64,000 bases of DNA from contig NW_006768791.1 in assembly GCF_000204055.1 (NCBI RefSeq), positions 237,094 through 301,093 on the forward strand. The letters run 5' to 3'. The notes beneath the pieces are model-generated. The model was not told the DNA's origin. It was given only the letters and a program-made list of their open reading frames with translations, and did no database searches. The translations under genes and the position numbers were made by a program. Source of the stretch: Melampsora larici-populina 98AG31 (Eukaryota > Basidiomycota > Pucciniomycetes > Pucciniales > Melampsoraceae). Below are positions 1 to 13,300 of the stretch, piece by piece (positions within the stretch are counted from its first letter, which is position 1; every line of letters starts with the position of its first letter).

Positions 1-1314
1 GCGACATTGGCACTGATGCCAACATCAAGTCCGACTTTGGTGAAGAGGCTGACGTCTACAGTCGATGAAATTTTCGCAGAGACGTCGGCTCCGACGGACG
101 CAACGATCGTTTTTAAAGGCGTTTGCAGAGAGACAATAGCGCCTGAATCACAAGTAAACAGCAATTTAAGCGACTTGAGACTATGGACGAAACGATTATT
201 GGTCACTCACTTTGACATGAAGCGCTCAGGTTATTATCAGAGATAAGACGCATCAATACTTGCAGTTTGACAAACAGACTAAGGACATTGGTACTGATTA
301 CCTGCGAATTGATGGACATCAGAAGATTTAGAAAACGATGAAAAATAGATTACGCAGACGAGAACTTACATTGGCATCAGCTTTAGCAAAGGCATTGACG
401 TTTGTTCCTAAGCTAAGAATCGAGGTTCTGATGGTAGCTAGACTGCTAACAACAACGTCGACGTTTTTCTGTTCACAGGCGCTCTTGAACTTTGGCGCTA
501 TGTCAGCCGTGACGCTGACCGCAGCTTGGAGGTCAGCAACCACTTTGGTTGAGGCGTCGACATTAACTCCAGCACCAGCAGCGGCACCAGCACCTGCACC
601 AGCACCAGCACCTGCAACAGCAGCAACTTGAGCGCCGAGATCGAGTTTAATTCCAACACGGGCGTAGAAGTCCAAGTCCACACCGGCACTCTTACACTGA
701 GTAGTGATATCCGTGTTTTGCGAAGCAACAGCAGATATCATGATTTGTAAAGAACCCTTCAAGTCAACGATGGCACCTGTACAAAACAAACAAAAAATGT
801 GATTAATGAGACTCTCCATATATCCAAGGCTGTAGCGAGTATAGGACTTACTCGAACAAGAGGATGTCATCTTGTATTGATCAATAACTTTTAATACCAC
901 TTGAAGTTTGACCATCAAGTTGAGAACTTTGGTCGTCAAGGTCTAAACATGGACAGAAGTAAGATTCTATCAGAGAGTCTACTTCACTTTAAAAGTTTCA
1001 GTCAAACATCAACCTACATTGACATCAACTTGAGCAAGTCCGTCAGCTGATCCTAGGACGGATATTGAAGCTTTGATATCACCCAAGCCTTGAATCAAGA
1101 CATCGGGCTTCTTTTGTTGGCACGCTTGCGTAAAAGTCGGTTGGTAGCGGTCAATGGTACCAACAGAAGAGTCGAATTGAGTTGATAAACTTGCTCCAAT
1201 AGATCCCCTTGCGCCAAAGGAGTTGTGGGGAAGGTTACCAAACGAGGAGGGATGAACGGCACCCCTGACAAAGCAAGCTGAAACGACAAGACCAAAAAGC
1301 TTGTGAGCAAGCAT
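1..1314 (-). CDS. Secreted, internally repetitive protein (3' end beyond window)
   Basis: The reading frame starts at ATG 1314 with a typical signal peptide (MLAHKLFGLVVSACFVRG). Exon 1 runs to about 1010 (donor GTTGAT, giving ..DVNV then GAIV). Exon 2 runs from about 773 to 370 or slightly lower, and a further exon starts at about 142 and leaves the window. Each later exon opens with the same motif (GAIVDLKG, GAIVSLQT). A region with a Cys flanked by basic residues and a Leu/Ile-rich helix recurs in exons 1 and 2 (TQACQQKKPDVLIQGLGDI; KSACEQKNVDVVVSSLATI). Exon 2 also has an Ala-Gly run of about 20 residues. The product is therefore probably a cell-surface or secreted protein built from exon-sized repeats. 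I do not recognise a named family. The exon 2/3 junction is uncertain: the obvious GTAAGT donor does not give the right phase, so a small extra exon is possible. Confidence 0.6.
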
Positions 1315-1350
1315 AAATCTGGGTAGCAAGGAATTTAGATTATTTAGCAA

Positions 1351-2914
1351 TGTGAAGAAATCCTACCATTTAGTGCAAGCGCCGACACTAAACTACTCAG
1401 CAACATTTCCGATTAAATCAACAAAAATAAAATATAAAGTTGAGGAAGATTTTTTGATCCTATCAATCAACAAGATGGGGATGTTTGATGGAGAGTGAAC
1501 CTCAACTATGGCACGATGATTTATATAGAAAAATCTGCAGCTCACGATGACTACAATTATTCCCGCTCTAGACGACCTCAATGAGTCCACCGCGAGTTTA
1601 CTCAAATATACCTTGTGGATCTTTCCTTCTCGACTCCAGGATCACTCGTATAACAAAAGTATTCCCGAATAGCACTCGTTGTTCTCGCATCTGATGCGCG
1701 TTGAAATGGCCTCATCATACTCAGAATCCGCCGAAAGCTAGCTCAAGGCGAACCACACCCGATTAAGAAGTGTATCATACAACACCTGCAGTAAAGCCGT
1801 TACTTCAAAGTTTCAGGCAGTTCAAACTGGAGTTCAATCTCTATAGATGAGTAATCCTCTCTGCCTGAAAGACCGACCAGCGTTTCGTCAACGCAATAGA
1901 CGGCGAACTAAGGTATCTCTTTCGACTCCCTGTATTTGTCGGACCACAAACGCGCAATTCTTTCCCAAAGATCATCAACTCCGAATTAGTCCCCATCATT
2001 GACGTCCTGAACGATTTTCCTGCTTTCTTATTGAGTAATCTGTGAGGTTCTGAACACATTTGAGAGACGGATTACGGATCCACGTATAAGCTAGGGACCG
2101 AGCACGATTTTAATTGTTTACATCATAGCGCGAAGGCTGGTGCAAGTGACGGTTATCATATTCCCTGCTCCAAACTCACGCGAGTAGCGGTATGATTTCT
2201 CTTGTGTTCGTGATCCACGGGGAATTTGCGTGAATTCGCCGAAATGATGTTTACACTTTTAGGCCATGTCAGACCCTATTGGACAGACGGCCATCAGGTC
2301 AGTTCTTCACGGGATCTACTCCAAATTTCCTGTCATCAAAATGAGCTAGTATTAGGCTAAATTTCACGTACTTATGGCTGTCGAGAGTTTTTTAAAGCGT
2401 CGGGTTGATTTTGTGACTAGACAAGCATCTCACAGGTGAGATTGCGTATCCCGTTTCATTTTTGATTGCATTTCGATCTCCAGTAATGTAGTTTGAGATA
2501 TTTTTCTCTCGAATATGAAAACAAATATCTAGCAACAGAGACGATTGAATCGCAGATTTCGTGAGACTCAGAGGATTTGTTGGTCGCCATGAGCCAGAAA
2601 GAGCGGGGCTGGCCCGTCAAGACCGGATATATTGGAGCCCTTTTGAGATGAGTGGGTCAGAGAGACTAAAGGCGAGGTCTCATATTCTGTGTGGCTGTTT
2701 TACGGAGCTGTCCTGCAGAGAGCCTACATAAATACATACCGAGACAGTGGATGTTATAGAGAGCATCATGGTTTTCATGTATGGTATATGAGAGGTCTTA
2801 CATGCCGTTGATATATGCGCGTGGTGTGTGTAAAGCGGCTCTTTTCCAATGTACCTCCCCTGGCCAATCGGTTTCTCACCTTCATCTGAAGCCATCGTCT
2901 GAGCTCCATCCAAG
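1351..2914. other. Intergenic region, divergent promoters
   Basis: No convincing coding frame is seen. The stretch separates the minus-strand secreted-protein gene from RAD3 on the plus strand and must hold both promoters. The short open frames on either strand have no protein-like composition. No transposon ends were recognised. Confidence 0.5.
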
Positions 2915-5900
2915 ATGATTTTCAACATCGATGACCTTGAAGTAAGTCATTCAACTTTTCAAATCAAGCATATCGAATTCCCAACTGACTCACTCACCTT
3001 TGGTCTACAACAGATTATATTTCCTTATGACAAAATTTATCCAGGTATGCATGGTTTAATATCCTTTTCAATTGACCCTTCTCGTATCGCTAACACTCTT
3101 TGCCCTCGTTATTTCGTAGAGCAATATGCTTATGTATGTGGCTGCCCAACTCCGTTGATTTTCGGCAAAGTCTAACGATCTTCTCAGAACAGATGTCCGA
3201 TCTCAAACGCACCCTAGACGTCGGTGGTCATTGTGTGCTAGAGATGCCATCCGGAACTGGAAAAACGATATCACTTCTCTCCCTCATCGTGGCATATCAA
3301 CAAAATCACCCCGAAAAACGGAAATTAGTGTATTGTTCCCGAACCGTGCCCGAAATCGAGAAAGCTTTGATCGAACTTAAACGATTGATGGCTTATCGCG
3401 CGTCTCAACTGCGATTACGAGCTGAACTCACAAATGCTGGTCCAATAGAAGATGAGGATTTCCTTGGGATTGGGCTCACCAGTCGGAAAAACTTATGTAT
3501 ACATCCAGATGTCAGTCACTCGCCCGACCACTCCGACAGGGGCCGGTTTATTATATTGCATTCTCCTTTCTACCTTCATCAAATTGACGCTTATCTCAAA
3601 AGTCGCGCGTCAACCGGCTTTGATATCTATTTTTGCTCCGTTGTGACTTGAAACATCCATCAGGTGTCGAGAGAGAAGAAAGGAAAAGTGGTCGATGCTC
3701 GATGTCGCGACCTAACTTCTGCCTGGGCCTGCGAACAAGGCCGAGCCAACCCTGGAAGTGTGCCTCTCTGTGAGTTTCATGAAGTGAGTGAAATTTGGAG
3801 AGAGAATTGATTTGATTCCCGTTTTAACTATCTCGTTCGGCCTGGTAACTATTTAGAAACTCGGAGAACTCGAAGCTGGCGACTTGATTCCACGAGGTGT
3901 ATGGACTTTGGAGGAGATCACCAACTATGGTCATCAGCAAGGAATCTGTCCTTATTTCGCTGTCAGAAGGATGGTAAGTTACACCTTGTATAGTCCAATC
4001 ACGACTCCAATTCATCGATTTGCTTACTTGGTCTCACTTTTTTATTTCTCTCTACTTAGCTAGCCTACGCAGATGTCGTGATCTATTCATTCCACTACCT
4101 ACTGGATCCAAAAGTGGCAACTCAAGTCTCGAAAGAGATATCTCCCAACTCTATCGTCGTGTTCGATGAAGCTCACAACATCGACAATGTTTGCATCGAA
4201 TCTCTATCCATCGATCTCAACAAATCAATCCTTGATAACGCTGGCCGTGCTATCGAAAACTTGGAGGTCAAGATTCAAGAGATCAAACGTACTGACGCCT
4301 CCAAGCTGCAAAATGAATACCAAAGGCTGGTACGAGGACTACAGGGCTCGGAACTCGAACAAGCTGAGGATGAGGCTGGTGTGATCGCAACCCCAGGTAA
4401 GTATCTATCACTACTGGTTTCGTAGTTACTTACTTTATCGAAGCCTAACACTCCTTGCCACAGTCTTACCCGATGATCTACTGCAAGAAGCAATTCCCGG
4501 AAACATCAGGCGAGCCGAACATTTCACGGCCTTCTTGACGCGTTTTGTGGAATACCTGAAGGTACATGTCCCTATTTAAATCGCCCACCGCTGCTTTGGT
4601 CTTTCTAATTTCTATGATGAGAAATTGTCCATTGTTGTAGACTCGAATGAGAGTCTTACATGTCGTAGCAGAAACCCCGCTTTCGTTCTTACAGCATCTC
4701 AAAGATCTTACGTTCATTGATCGCAAGCCCCTTCGATTTTGTTCCGAGAGACTCACAAGTCTGATCCGCACATTGGAGTTAACGCAGCTAGATCAATACA
4801 ATGGTCTGCAGCAAGTCGCAAGCTTTGCAACTTTGGTCGCGACTTATGAGAAAGGTATCTTTTCGTCACTCGACATTCAATGTATCATTATTTTTGAGGG
4901 CGATCACCAGGATAGTCAAAATCTCACCCAGCATTTGTGAACTCTTCTGCAGGCTTTCTTCTAATTTTGGAGCCATTCGAGACTGAGAATGCTACAGTAC
5001 CGAATCCGGTTTTCCATCTTACGTGAGCGTTTCGCATCCATCTATATTTAGTATTTTGATCTCACCTGCTGGAATCTAACGATTCTACATTTTGGACGCA
5101 GTTGCCTAGACGCCTCACTAGCGATCAAACCCGTCTTCGATCGTTTCAGTAGTGTGGTGATCACCTCCGGTACAATTAGTCCACTCGATATGTACCCCAA
5201 GATGCTCGGATTCGAATCGGCCGTCCAAGAATCATACTCCATGACCTTGACTCGCAACTGTTTCCTGCCATTGGTCATCACTCGAGGTGCTGATCAAGTC
5301 GCAATCTCATCTAGATTTGAGGTCAGGAATGGTAAGGGAAATGATTTACAATACACCACATTTGCGTGATCTAATCATTGAAAATTTCAGATCCTTCGGT
5401 GGTGAGAAATTTTGGAACAGTCCTGATTGACTATTGTAAGATCGTCCCAGATGGAATCGTAGCGTTCTTTCCTTCGTATCTCTACATGGAATCTATCGTG
5501 GCAGCATGGCATGATATGGTAAGCTAAAACACCGGATTGTCTGTGTAAATGCAGACGAACTGATGTGTGATACATGTTCAAAACAGGGTATCCTGAAAGA
5601 AGTGTGGAAATACAAATTGATTTTTGTGGAGACACCTGATGCAGTAGAGACAAGCATCGCGTTGGAGAATTATCGAAGAGCTTGCGATAATGGAAAAGGT
5701 GCTGTCTTGTTATCGGTTGCCAGAGGAAAAGTCTCGGAAGGAATCGATTTCGATCATAACGTACGTGCCACCTTTGTTTATACATGCTATGCGTGTCCCT
5801 TTGATCGCATCTGGTTCATATTCCTGTTTATTTGATTGTCGATAGTATGGACGAGCAGTCATCATGTTTGGGATTCCATATCAATATACTGAGAGTAGAA

Positions 5901-6687
5901 TACTGAAAGCTCGGCTCGAATTCCTGAGAGACAATTATCGAAGTGAGTTTCTATCTTTTTCATCCTTTTCCGTTTGCTTTGTCTTGAGTGACTGACTCCG
6001 TTTCTCATGACTTGCTGACTACTCATGAATCGAAGTCCGAGAGAATGATTATCTGACATTTGATGCAATGAGACATGCAGCTCAATGTGTGGGACGAGTA
6101 TTGAGAGGGAAGACGGATTATGGGCTGATGATCTTTGCTGATAAGGTTTGTTTAGTCATACATTTTTTGGATTTTTTAGTGGTAACGAGTTCTGAATTGT
6201 CACTTTGGTCAACAACAGCGTTTCGCAAAAGCTGACAAACGAGCCAAGTTACCGAAATGGATCAATGCGTACATCACTGACACCGCTACCAATTTGTGTA
6301 AGTGAGATGATAAATATACCTCAATGTCCTATAACTTGCATTCGCGGTTTCGTACGAAGTGTGCTGACGAGTGGCCAATTCAACACTCAGCTACCGATAT
6401 GGCAATGGTCATCTCGAAGCGTTTCCTGAGATCAATGGCCCAACCATTTGAGATTGGACAAGATGGGATCTCACTCTGGGGTGTCGAGGAGATCAAAGCC
6501 CAGGAAGAGAAACGTAGATTGCCTGGCCCATCCGCAACAGCTGAAGAAGAAGAAGGAGACAATTATTTTGATGGACTGGAAGATCAAGTGAGTTCTCAAA
6601 GGTGATGCAAACTTATATAGTTGAACTGACGTTTTGTTTGCTTATTTTTAGGCGCTGTTGGATATGAGACTTGGACCGGCCGAATGA
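2915..6687 (+). CDS. RAD3: TFIIH 5'-3' DNA helicase subunit RAD3/XPD
   Basis: ATP-dependent 5'-3' helicase of transcription factor TFIIH. It opens DNA in nucleotide-excision repair and supports RNA polymerase II initiation in the nucleus. Eighteen exons join in phase to 798 residues, close to the usual 760-800: 2915-2941, 3014-3044, 3120-3133, 3193-3510, 3664-3783, 3857-3973, 4060-4396, 4464-4561, 4641-4854, 4953-5022, 5102-5331, 5391-5518, 5587-5760, 5846-5942, 6036-6145, 6219-6297, 6391-6587, 6652-6687. Visible motifs are the N-terminal IDDLE and EQYAY, Walker A MPSGTGKT, motif Ia YCSRT, DEAH box ([11 protein letters not shown]), the [12 protein letters not shown] motif III/IV region, [14 protein letters not shown] and the motif VI region [10 protein letters not shown]. 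Fe-S cluster cysteines lie between exons 4 and 6 (CIHPD, CRDL, CEFHE, CPYF). The C-terminus is acidic, as in the family. It converges with the PhoD-like gene downstream. Confidence 0.97.
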
Positions 6688-7589
6688 CAAGACCCGAGAA
6701 GCGCTTTCATTTTGCATCCGTATCTTTGATCTTTTGGCATAAAACCCTTTGTGTCAAAATTAGTAAAGACCACGTAAAGGATATCAATAAAAAATGTATC
6801 ATCATACCTTTTAACGGACAGGCTTCTAATCCAAAACTCAGTGCTAGATTGAATAACATCTGGTTTCCTACCTGTATAATCTTCACAACGACCACACAGA
6901 ACATACCAGTGGTCATCTGTCACATTGTTCCAAAAAACGCCGTAGCCTTCTTAAAACAATTGTGATGAAAAACTACGCGTTTGTGTGACAAATGACGTTT
7001 TTCTTCTGAATGGCGTGGGATCTTTTTTGATGTGGATCATCACATTAAGATAAGCGGTCTGAATTAAATGTGTAATAAAGTTTAATAGTACCATCACTAC
7101 ACAGCCATGATGCCGAGTTGTTTGTGTATGCTATCGGTAGTCACTTCTTCATCAGACTCGCTGTTTATTTAGATAATCGTCATTTATGTCTCATCTGTGC
7201 TTCTCACTGATGAGTACACAAAAGGTGGGGCTTAGTTGTAGAAGCAATATTGTATGAGTCTCTTGTGCCAATGCTCCTGCTTTCATTGAATATTTTTTTA
7301 GAAAATTATAATCCAAGTATCATTTATGATTGGATATCAGATGAGATACAAATCGGTAAAAAAAATCCACTCAATCCCTTGTGTTAATTTCCTCCATTCC
7401 ATCATCCACTGAAACACCTTCAATATATATATAATATAAAAACAAATCAATTACACAATTCTCAGATTGAAAAAACTACCCGAAACAGTTTCTAGTAAGT
7501 CAAACATCGATCAATCCTTTCTTTGGGATCCCAAAGCATTTCTTTTATCAGCCTTTGCCATGAAGTAAGTGGTCTGGATGGTATTTTAT
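6688..7589. other. Convergent 3' flanks
   Basis: This lies between the stop codons of RAD3 (+) and the PhoD-like gene (-). It is AT-rich, with AATAAA-like tracts and an AT microsatellite near 7424-7440. It presumably holds both 3' untranslated regions and terminators. No coding sequence is seen. Confidence 0.5.
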
Positions 7590-10344
7590 CTAAAAACTGA
7601 GCCATTTCATTGGCTGCATTAGGTTCATAAAATGTTCCCAGCTAGGAAACAGTTCACCTAGTTGCTTTGGTGGTTCCGTTACTGGCTTTGCTTCGTACGT
7701 TAAACTGAAAGAAAATTGAAGGAAGTCAACAATAGCTAAAGGTTTCTTGTATGGGGTTGATACACGCTACTTACTTCCAAGCGACTGTACCGTCAATGAA
7801 CAGATTAAATTTCATCTTAGGATGCTTCGAGTCCCTTGTATCTATCGTTATTGTCGAGAATTTTTGATTACCCCTGGAAAGTATAAAGCTCATGTCAATT
7901 AGACAAAAGTATTCGAAATTCGAGTTGGAGTTCATCATGATCACTTACTCTGGAATGTATTTCAACAGTTTGTCCTCTCCAGTTTGACCAAGTCCATTCT
8001 CTTGACTGAGTGTTTTGATAGGTAACCAAAACTGGTTTAGTGGTGAAGTCGAAAATTCCATCACAGTCTCACGGATCGTGGCAGCAGCGAATTCGTGCCG
8101 GTCCTGCACATCGAGAAAGCATTTGTCAGCACGGGTTTTTGAATCATCAAGATTAAAGGTATCTTACACCTGAGAGGACTATCAAGTTCGGGATATTCTG
8201 CATTACATCCATCAGCTCAGAGCGTTCGGTTGTAAAGCCAGCCCACGTATCGACCGCTCCATCTGGACCGCTCCAAAGGGTCATGAAAGGAGTCGATGAA
8301 ATCACAAATTTAAAAGTGACAGTCGCGTTGACAGCTCCTAGCCAATCAAGATAAACTTGTTTCTGAGTAGGACCCAACATCGTCTTCTCCGCATCATCAA
8401 ATTGGTGGTTTGGACTTCGATAGCGACGGCAGTCCCATACGAAGAATGCCGCGTCGCCATGTCGAAACCAGTAATAGTTCTCGCCCTTTCCAGGCCCATC
8501 ATAGTTAGCATCGCCGAGATAATGCTTGTATGCTTGGTTTGCTGGTTGGAAGGTTGGGTCCGCGTCGTTGTCCTGACCTGCCCAGTCGTTGTAGATCTTC
8601 AAAAGTATAAAAACTCAGCCAACTTCTAGGTTGATAGACAATGTTGTCCGAAATGGACTCACCTCATGGTCATCATAGATATGAATAGTCCTGATGGACT
8701 GCATTAACTGTGAACAATTTCACCATGTCAATCCCTTTAGATTGCGGTAGAGGGATCAAAGATTCAAGTATCGGTGGATATCTTACCTTTCTCCATCCTG
8801 GACTTGCGTAAGATTGTCGGTACTTTCTCCAATAATCTTGTACTCGATTTCCAGCATAGAAAGGCGAGTCGGCGTAGATAAAATCACCAAGGAACAATAC
8901 AAAGTCCAAATGTCGCTCATGAGCAATTTCGGCTAGCTGCTCTGCTCCCTCATTATGAAGGGGTGATTTGAGAGGGTTGTAAGGAAAACCAGCTGCACAA
9001 TGTGAAAGAGTGTCAAATAGTCCTATTAGTTGATCTGGGCGTACGAAGATGCTCGTCAGAATCACGTACGTTTGATACAGCTTGTGTACGCAAAGGAAAA
9101 AACTCCTCCATCAACCGCATTAGACGCAAGGCGCGGATCGGGAACCGTCCTAAAACGCCCCACGGCAGGGAACCGATCATGATGCGTGTTGGGGGATGTC
9201 AGGGATGTCAACCGATCTAATTTGTACGGTCAAGGTTGAGCCACTTAGCTTCAAAAGCGAGCTGAGAGTGATACAAGCCTTACTCACATTCATAGAATGT
9301 ACCAGGCCATAGGTCGTCAATCTTAACTATTGAATTCCAGTCAGTTTCATTAGATGTAAACAATTTGGGGCCTACTATCCAATCCCCAACAGGTTTCATT
9401 GGTCGATAGATCACGATCGCACCCACTGAGACTACATCGGAATCAAATAGTTCTGAACCTGTTTGACCACGAGGTGGAATTCGAGCATGGATCTTGGCCC
9501 AATTTTCACCTACTGCTCCTACTCTCACAAATGCCAAATCTTCTTCACCATTGAAAAAATGAGTTCTAAAGCTCGCATCCATGCAAAACGCTGTCAAGAG
9601 CAAGTTGACTAGTAAGATGAATCGATTAAAGCCAAGAGAATCTGTCGAGATCCCAAGAATGGACTTGAAGAGCCGAACTGGTTTACTTGATTGAGGAATG
9701 GGCTTTGTAGTTGTAGGAGGCGACAGCTGAGCTTTGGTGAGTAGAGGTGTGGATTCGCACGGCCCTTCTGCTTCTCCATCGGCTTCTTCTTTTATTTCAT
9801 CTAATCGATCGCATTCGGATGATGCCACGCTCAACTCTGTAATTTTGCTTTCTTGCGTTGAGCTTTGAGCGGAGGATGAGTGAGCTGGCCGATCAGGCGA
9901 TTCGGTCGGTAAGGGAAGCTTGGAACACAGGCTGCTTTGATCGGTCGAGAGTTGAGTTTGAGTAGACCCGATGGTCCCTGAGTCAGAGGCAGTCTTTGGA
10001 GGATCATTGATCTGATTTTCATTGGGGGCCAAAATGGATTTTGATGATGTTGGGCTAGATGGTTTGATAGTCTGTTTCTTGATGTCTGTCTGATTATTGA
10101 GGGTCGTGGCCTGATGCTTCCGAAGATTACGGTTGACCATCCGCCAAGACACCAGCCAAAGTGCGAAGAGGAGAGGAGCACAGGCAGGCCCATGACGACC
10201 AGGGATCCACCTTAAGAAGCTGTAGGCGAGAAACCTGAGTTCGATCGATAGCAGTGAAGCGAGTGGAGTCCATGTCCTCGAAAAAAACCATACGACAGCA
10301 AACTGAACCAGAAGGACGCTCGATAAGGTGACTCCTTCATTCAT
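7590..10344 (-). CDS. PhoD-like metallophosphatase with N-terminal membrane anchor
   Basis: Eight exons in phase (10344-9288, 9216-9070, 8992-8787, 8707-8663, 8596-8168, 8103-7949, 7873-7775, 7704-7590) give 750 residues. The first ~80 residues hold hydrophobic segments (LLVQFAVVWFF; LLFALWLVSW). A long Ser/Thr/Pro-rich stretch follows, then another membrane segment (FILLVNLLLTAFCMD) near residue 245. The catalytic part carries the metallophosphatase signatures VLFLGDFIYAD, a DDHEIYNDW motif formed across an exon junction, and SGDRHEF near the C-terminal side; these supply Asp/His/Asn metal ligands. Proteins of this type are alkaline phosphatase D-like phosphomono/diesterases. The fungal membrane-bound versions are poorly characterised, so substrate and compartment (secretory membrane or cell surface) are inferred. 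The final exon is short and ends EHFMNLMQPMKWLSF. Confidence 0.9.
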
Positions 10345-13300
10345 CTTCCTGCATAAGTATATCCAACGTCAAAGTAAATGTGAGACCAGAAAGTGATCGA
10401 ATCGATTGTAAGCTCGATGTAATGTAAATTTTGAGATATTAACCAAAGCAAAATGAGTTCCTTTGTTTGAACACAAATTACAAAAACTCTGAATCGTAAC
10501 TATCGTCATCATATTAATACTCAAAAGGTACAGGACACTATACAACCCGGAACTGATCCAATATCAACTTCTGAGCCCCTGATTCGAGTTTCAACATCTT
10601 ACTCACCTGGTACCATCTTACTCAAATCACTTTGTACCAAATTCTGCCACCAGAGTACTTTTCGTTGGGGCAATCAGCATTAACGTCATAACAATATCCC
10701 ACCGGTTGTACGCAAGAATGAATGGAAGGGTAAAGCTATCCACAAGTTTGTCTATTCAGGACTGTGTGTGAGGAAGATCATTTTAGGCTTCTTCAAGCGT
10801 TGTCATTCACAGGAGACTGTTGGTTGGTCATTTCCCAAAGAGATTTCTCCTAAGCATCGTCCCACTTGACTTCAAATGAGTCAGGAGACAAGCTGTTCAA
10901 CAGTCCAAGGGAGAGGCCACGCAACAAATGCGTGATTGATCTGTAGTGTTTTGCCCAATATTTCTTGATGTTAATAAGAAAATCGGGTGGTGTAGGAGGC
11001 TCCAAGTTGAGAACTCCATACACGAAAGCAGGAGAGAAGTTAAACCACAAGCTGAAAGGCTTTGCACGACATGAATGTCACATTGTCTTAAGTTGGGACC
11101 CTGGCATGTTCCTGCTGAGCAATGTGACTCAAAATCTGCCCACTTTGGTCACATGCCTGATAACAAGGTGGCAGAAAAATTGATTCAAGTGTCTTTTGAT
11201 TGTTAAGATAGGAGTCTTTCAAGGAGCAAGAAAAAAGTGCAAGGAGGTCAAGAATGATTGCTTTTCATGAGGCAAAGATGTCCAGGGTTGAGAGTGTATC
11301 TAATTAGGCATGGTAACTGATTGAGATAATCAAAAAAATTGTTTAGGAGGGACTCAAACTTAAAGACTTCGAAACTGCAAAGCTCTTTCAAATCAACATC
11401 ATCGAGAAGGATTTGTGTGCCACTCAAACATGGCAAAGTTGAAATTTTTTGATAGTTGTAATTGCGAACTTCAGCGGATCAACAGTTTTTTCTGATTGTC
11501 AAAGACAAATGTGTGACAAATATTCACAAACACCAATGCAACACCATATTCACTCAAACATTGGGTGGAGATATGTTGGACAAAGATTTCTCCCCCTGAG
11601 GCTCAAATCATCAATGATCATCAAAAGCGCCACAGTCAGCAGAGCACTCTTCACAGAAACAGCCAAGGAAACCCCACAAACCACTATATAACCCTGAGTC
11701 TGAGTCATCATTCCAAAATTTTGGTGTGGCAGGCTCTTCAGGCGCTGAGCACAATTTTCCCATACATCCTTGAAAGCCATTTTCTGAATCATATGAAGCA
11801 GAAGAGGAACTTGTTCTGCCTATATGGAGTGGATCAGCTTTGATGCCACTTTTACACCTTTAGAAATGAGATGAAGATAAGAAAGCTTACTATGGTGAGA
11901 AGACCCAGCCCCATTTTCCTAGACTATCACATGAGGGCCACCTACAAAAATGTGTATGGTTGTTGATGATCAGTCAATATGTTCTCCAGAACTTTTACAT
12001 AAAGAATTAAAAGTCATGCAGGACTATCCCAACAGTTTGTTGTGGTTCTTCCTGTTCCTGTGTGGGCTGTTATACATCCGTTCTGACCTTCAAAAAATCT
12101 ACATATACGTATCTTCTTTGGCACCGTTGACCATTCTGTACACACATTGTATGTTGAGCTCAGTTGTTTGCATCCTTTTGTATTCAATTATCTCAGGAAC
12201 ACACTGACCATCTCTGACATTTTGTGCAGGATCATCATCCCTGTGCTTGAATCTTGAAAGGACTTTGCTGACTGTGAATCAAATCACTTCAGAATTCTTA
12301 GTAAATCAAAGTGATCATCTTTTTCAAATTTTACCTTGAACATGTCCTATTCAGCTGAGATGAATAAAATTTCCATCTCCTGAGGAACTGTGAGAGCTGT
12401 TCTCTTTTTCTGGTTTTACCCAGGACCATAGGATTTGGAGGATTACCTTGACTGGTGACAGAACTTAGAAGCAACCTCTTCTGGATCCAAATAATGCTCT
12501 TTTGGCTTTGCAGGTCCTTCCCTATGACTTAAACCAAATCCATTGTGATGATCTTTGGGAGCTTTCAGCATATGTCTGTTCTTTTGCCTGCTTCAAATCT
12601 TTCAAAAGTCCCATTGGTGTATATGGCACATTCTTGAAATCTTTAGCACAACCAGAGACTTTAGAGTAGGCAGGCGCTCTTGCACCCACCCCACACTTGA
12701 AATGGTTATCAACTGTGAGAATTAGGCAATCAGCTTTAATGATAGCATCACATTGATTGAAATAAGATGAGAGCAATCTGATGAAAGAAGATTGTAACAA
12801 AACAAAATGTTTAAGTTTTATAAGAGAAAAGGTGAATGGTAAAGACAACCGCGTGTTGTGCAGCGGTTATTTCAACCACACCACACCACAGAATTGATAT
12901 CTAGGCTGCGGCCTGACACGCCGTGCAACAAGGTTGCGGGGATCTGTGTTTTTTGGGGGCCACAACAACATTTGTTGTGTTGCTTCCCATAGACAAATCA
13001 TGATATAATTTTTTTGGTGCTGCTGCACATGTTGTGTTGCGCAAGGTTGGAGACTCCCCACAACCTAGCCTTATTTTTTGTTTTTGCAGTACTGTGCATA
13101 ACACAGCATGAGTTGCTACATTTTGTTGCTTGTTGTGGCGCAATTCAGCTGCAAATACACATTTTATGGAGAGCTGTGTTGCTGGCCCAGCGTTGGTAAA
13201 GAGCACAAGAGACCTTTTATGTATCAAAGTAAAAGATTGATGTCATATACTCTGACTTATTTAAGTGTAATGATGTCATCAAAGAAAAGAAATCACTAAA

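Noticed and set aside
328..631. Plus-strand Ala/Pro-rich open frame opposite the secreted-protein gene
   Set aside because: It is the mirror of the Gly-Ala repeat exon on the minus strand and has no independent support.
12842..13200. CAACA/TGTTG-rich stretch resembling a hairpin
   Set aside because: Many short complementary TTGTG/CACAA words but no consistent terminal repeats or duplication.
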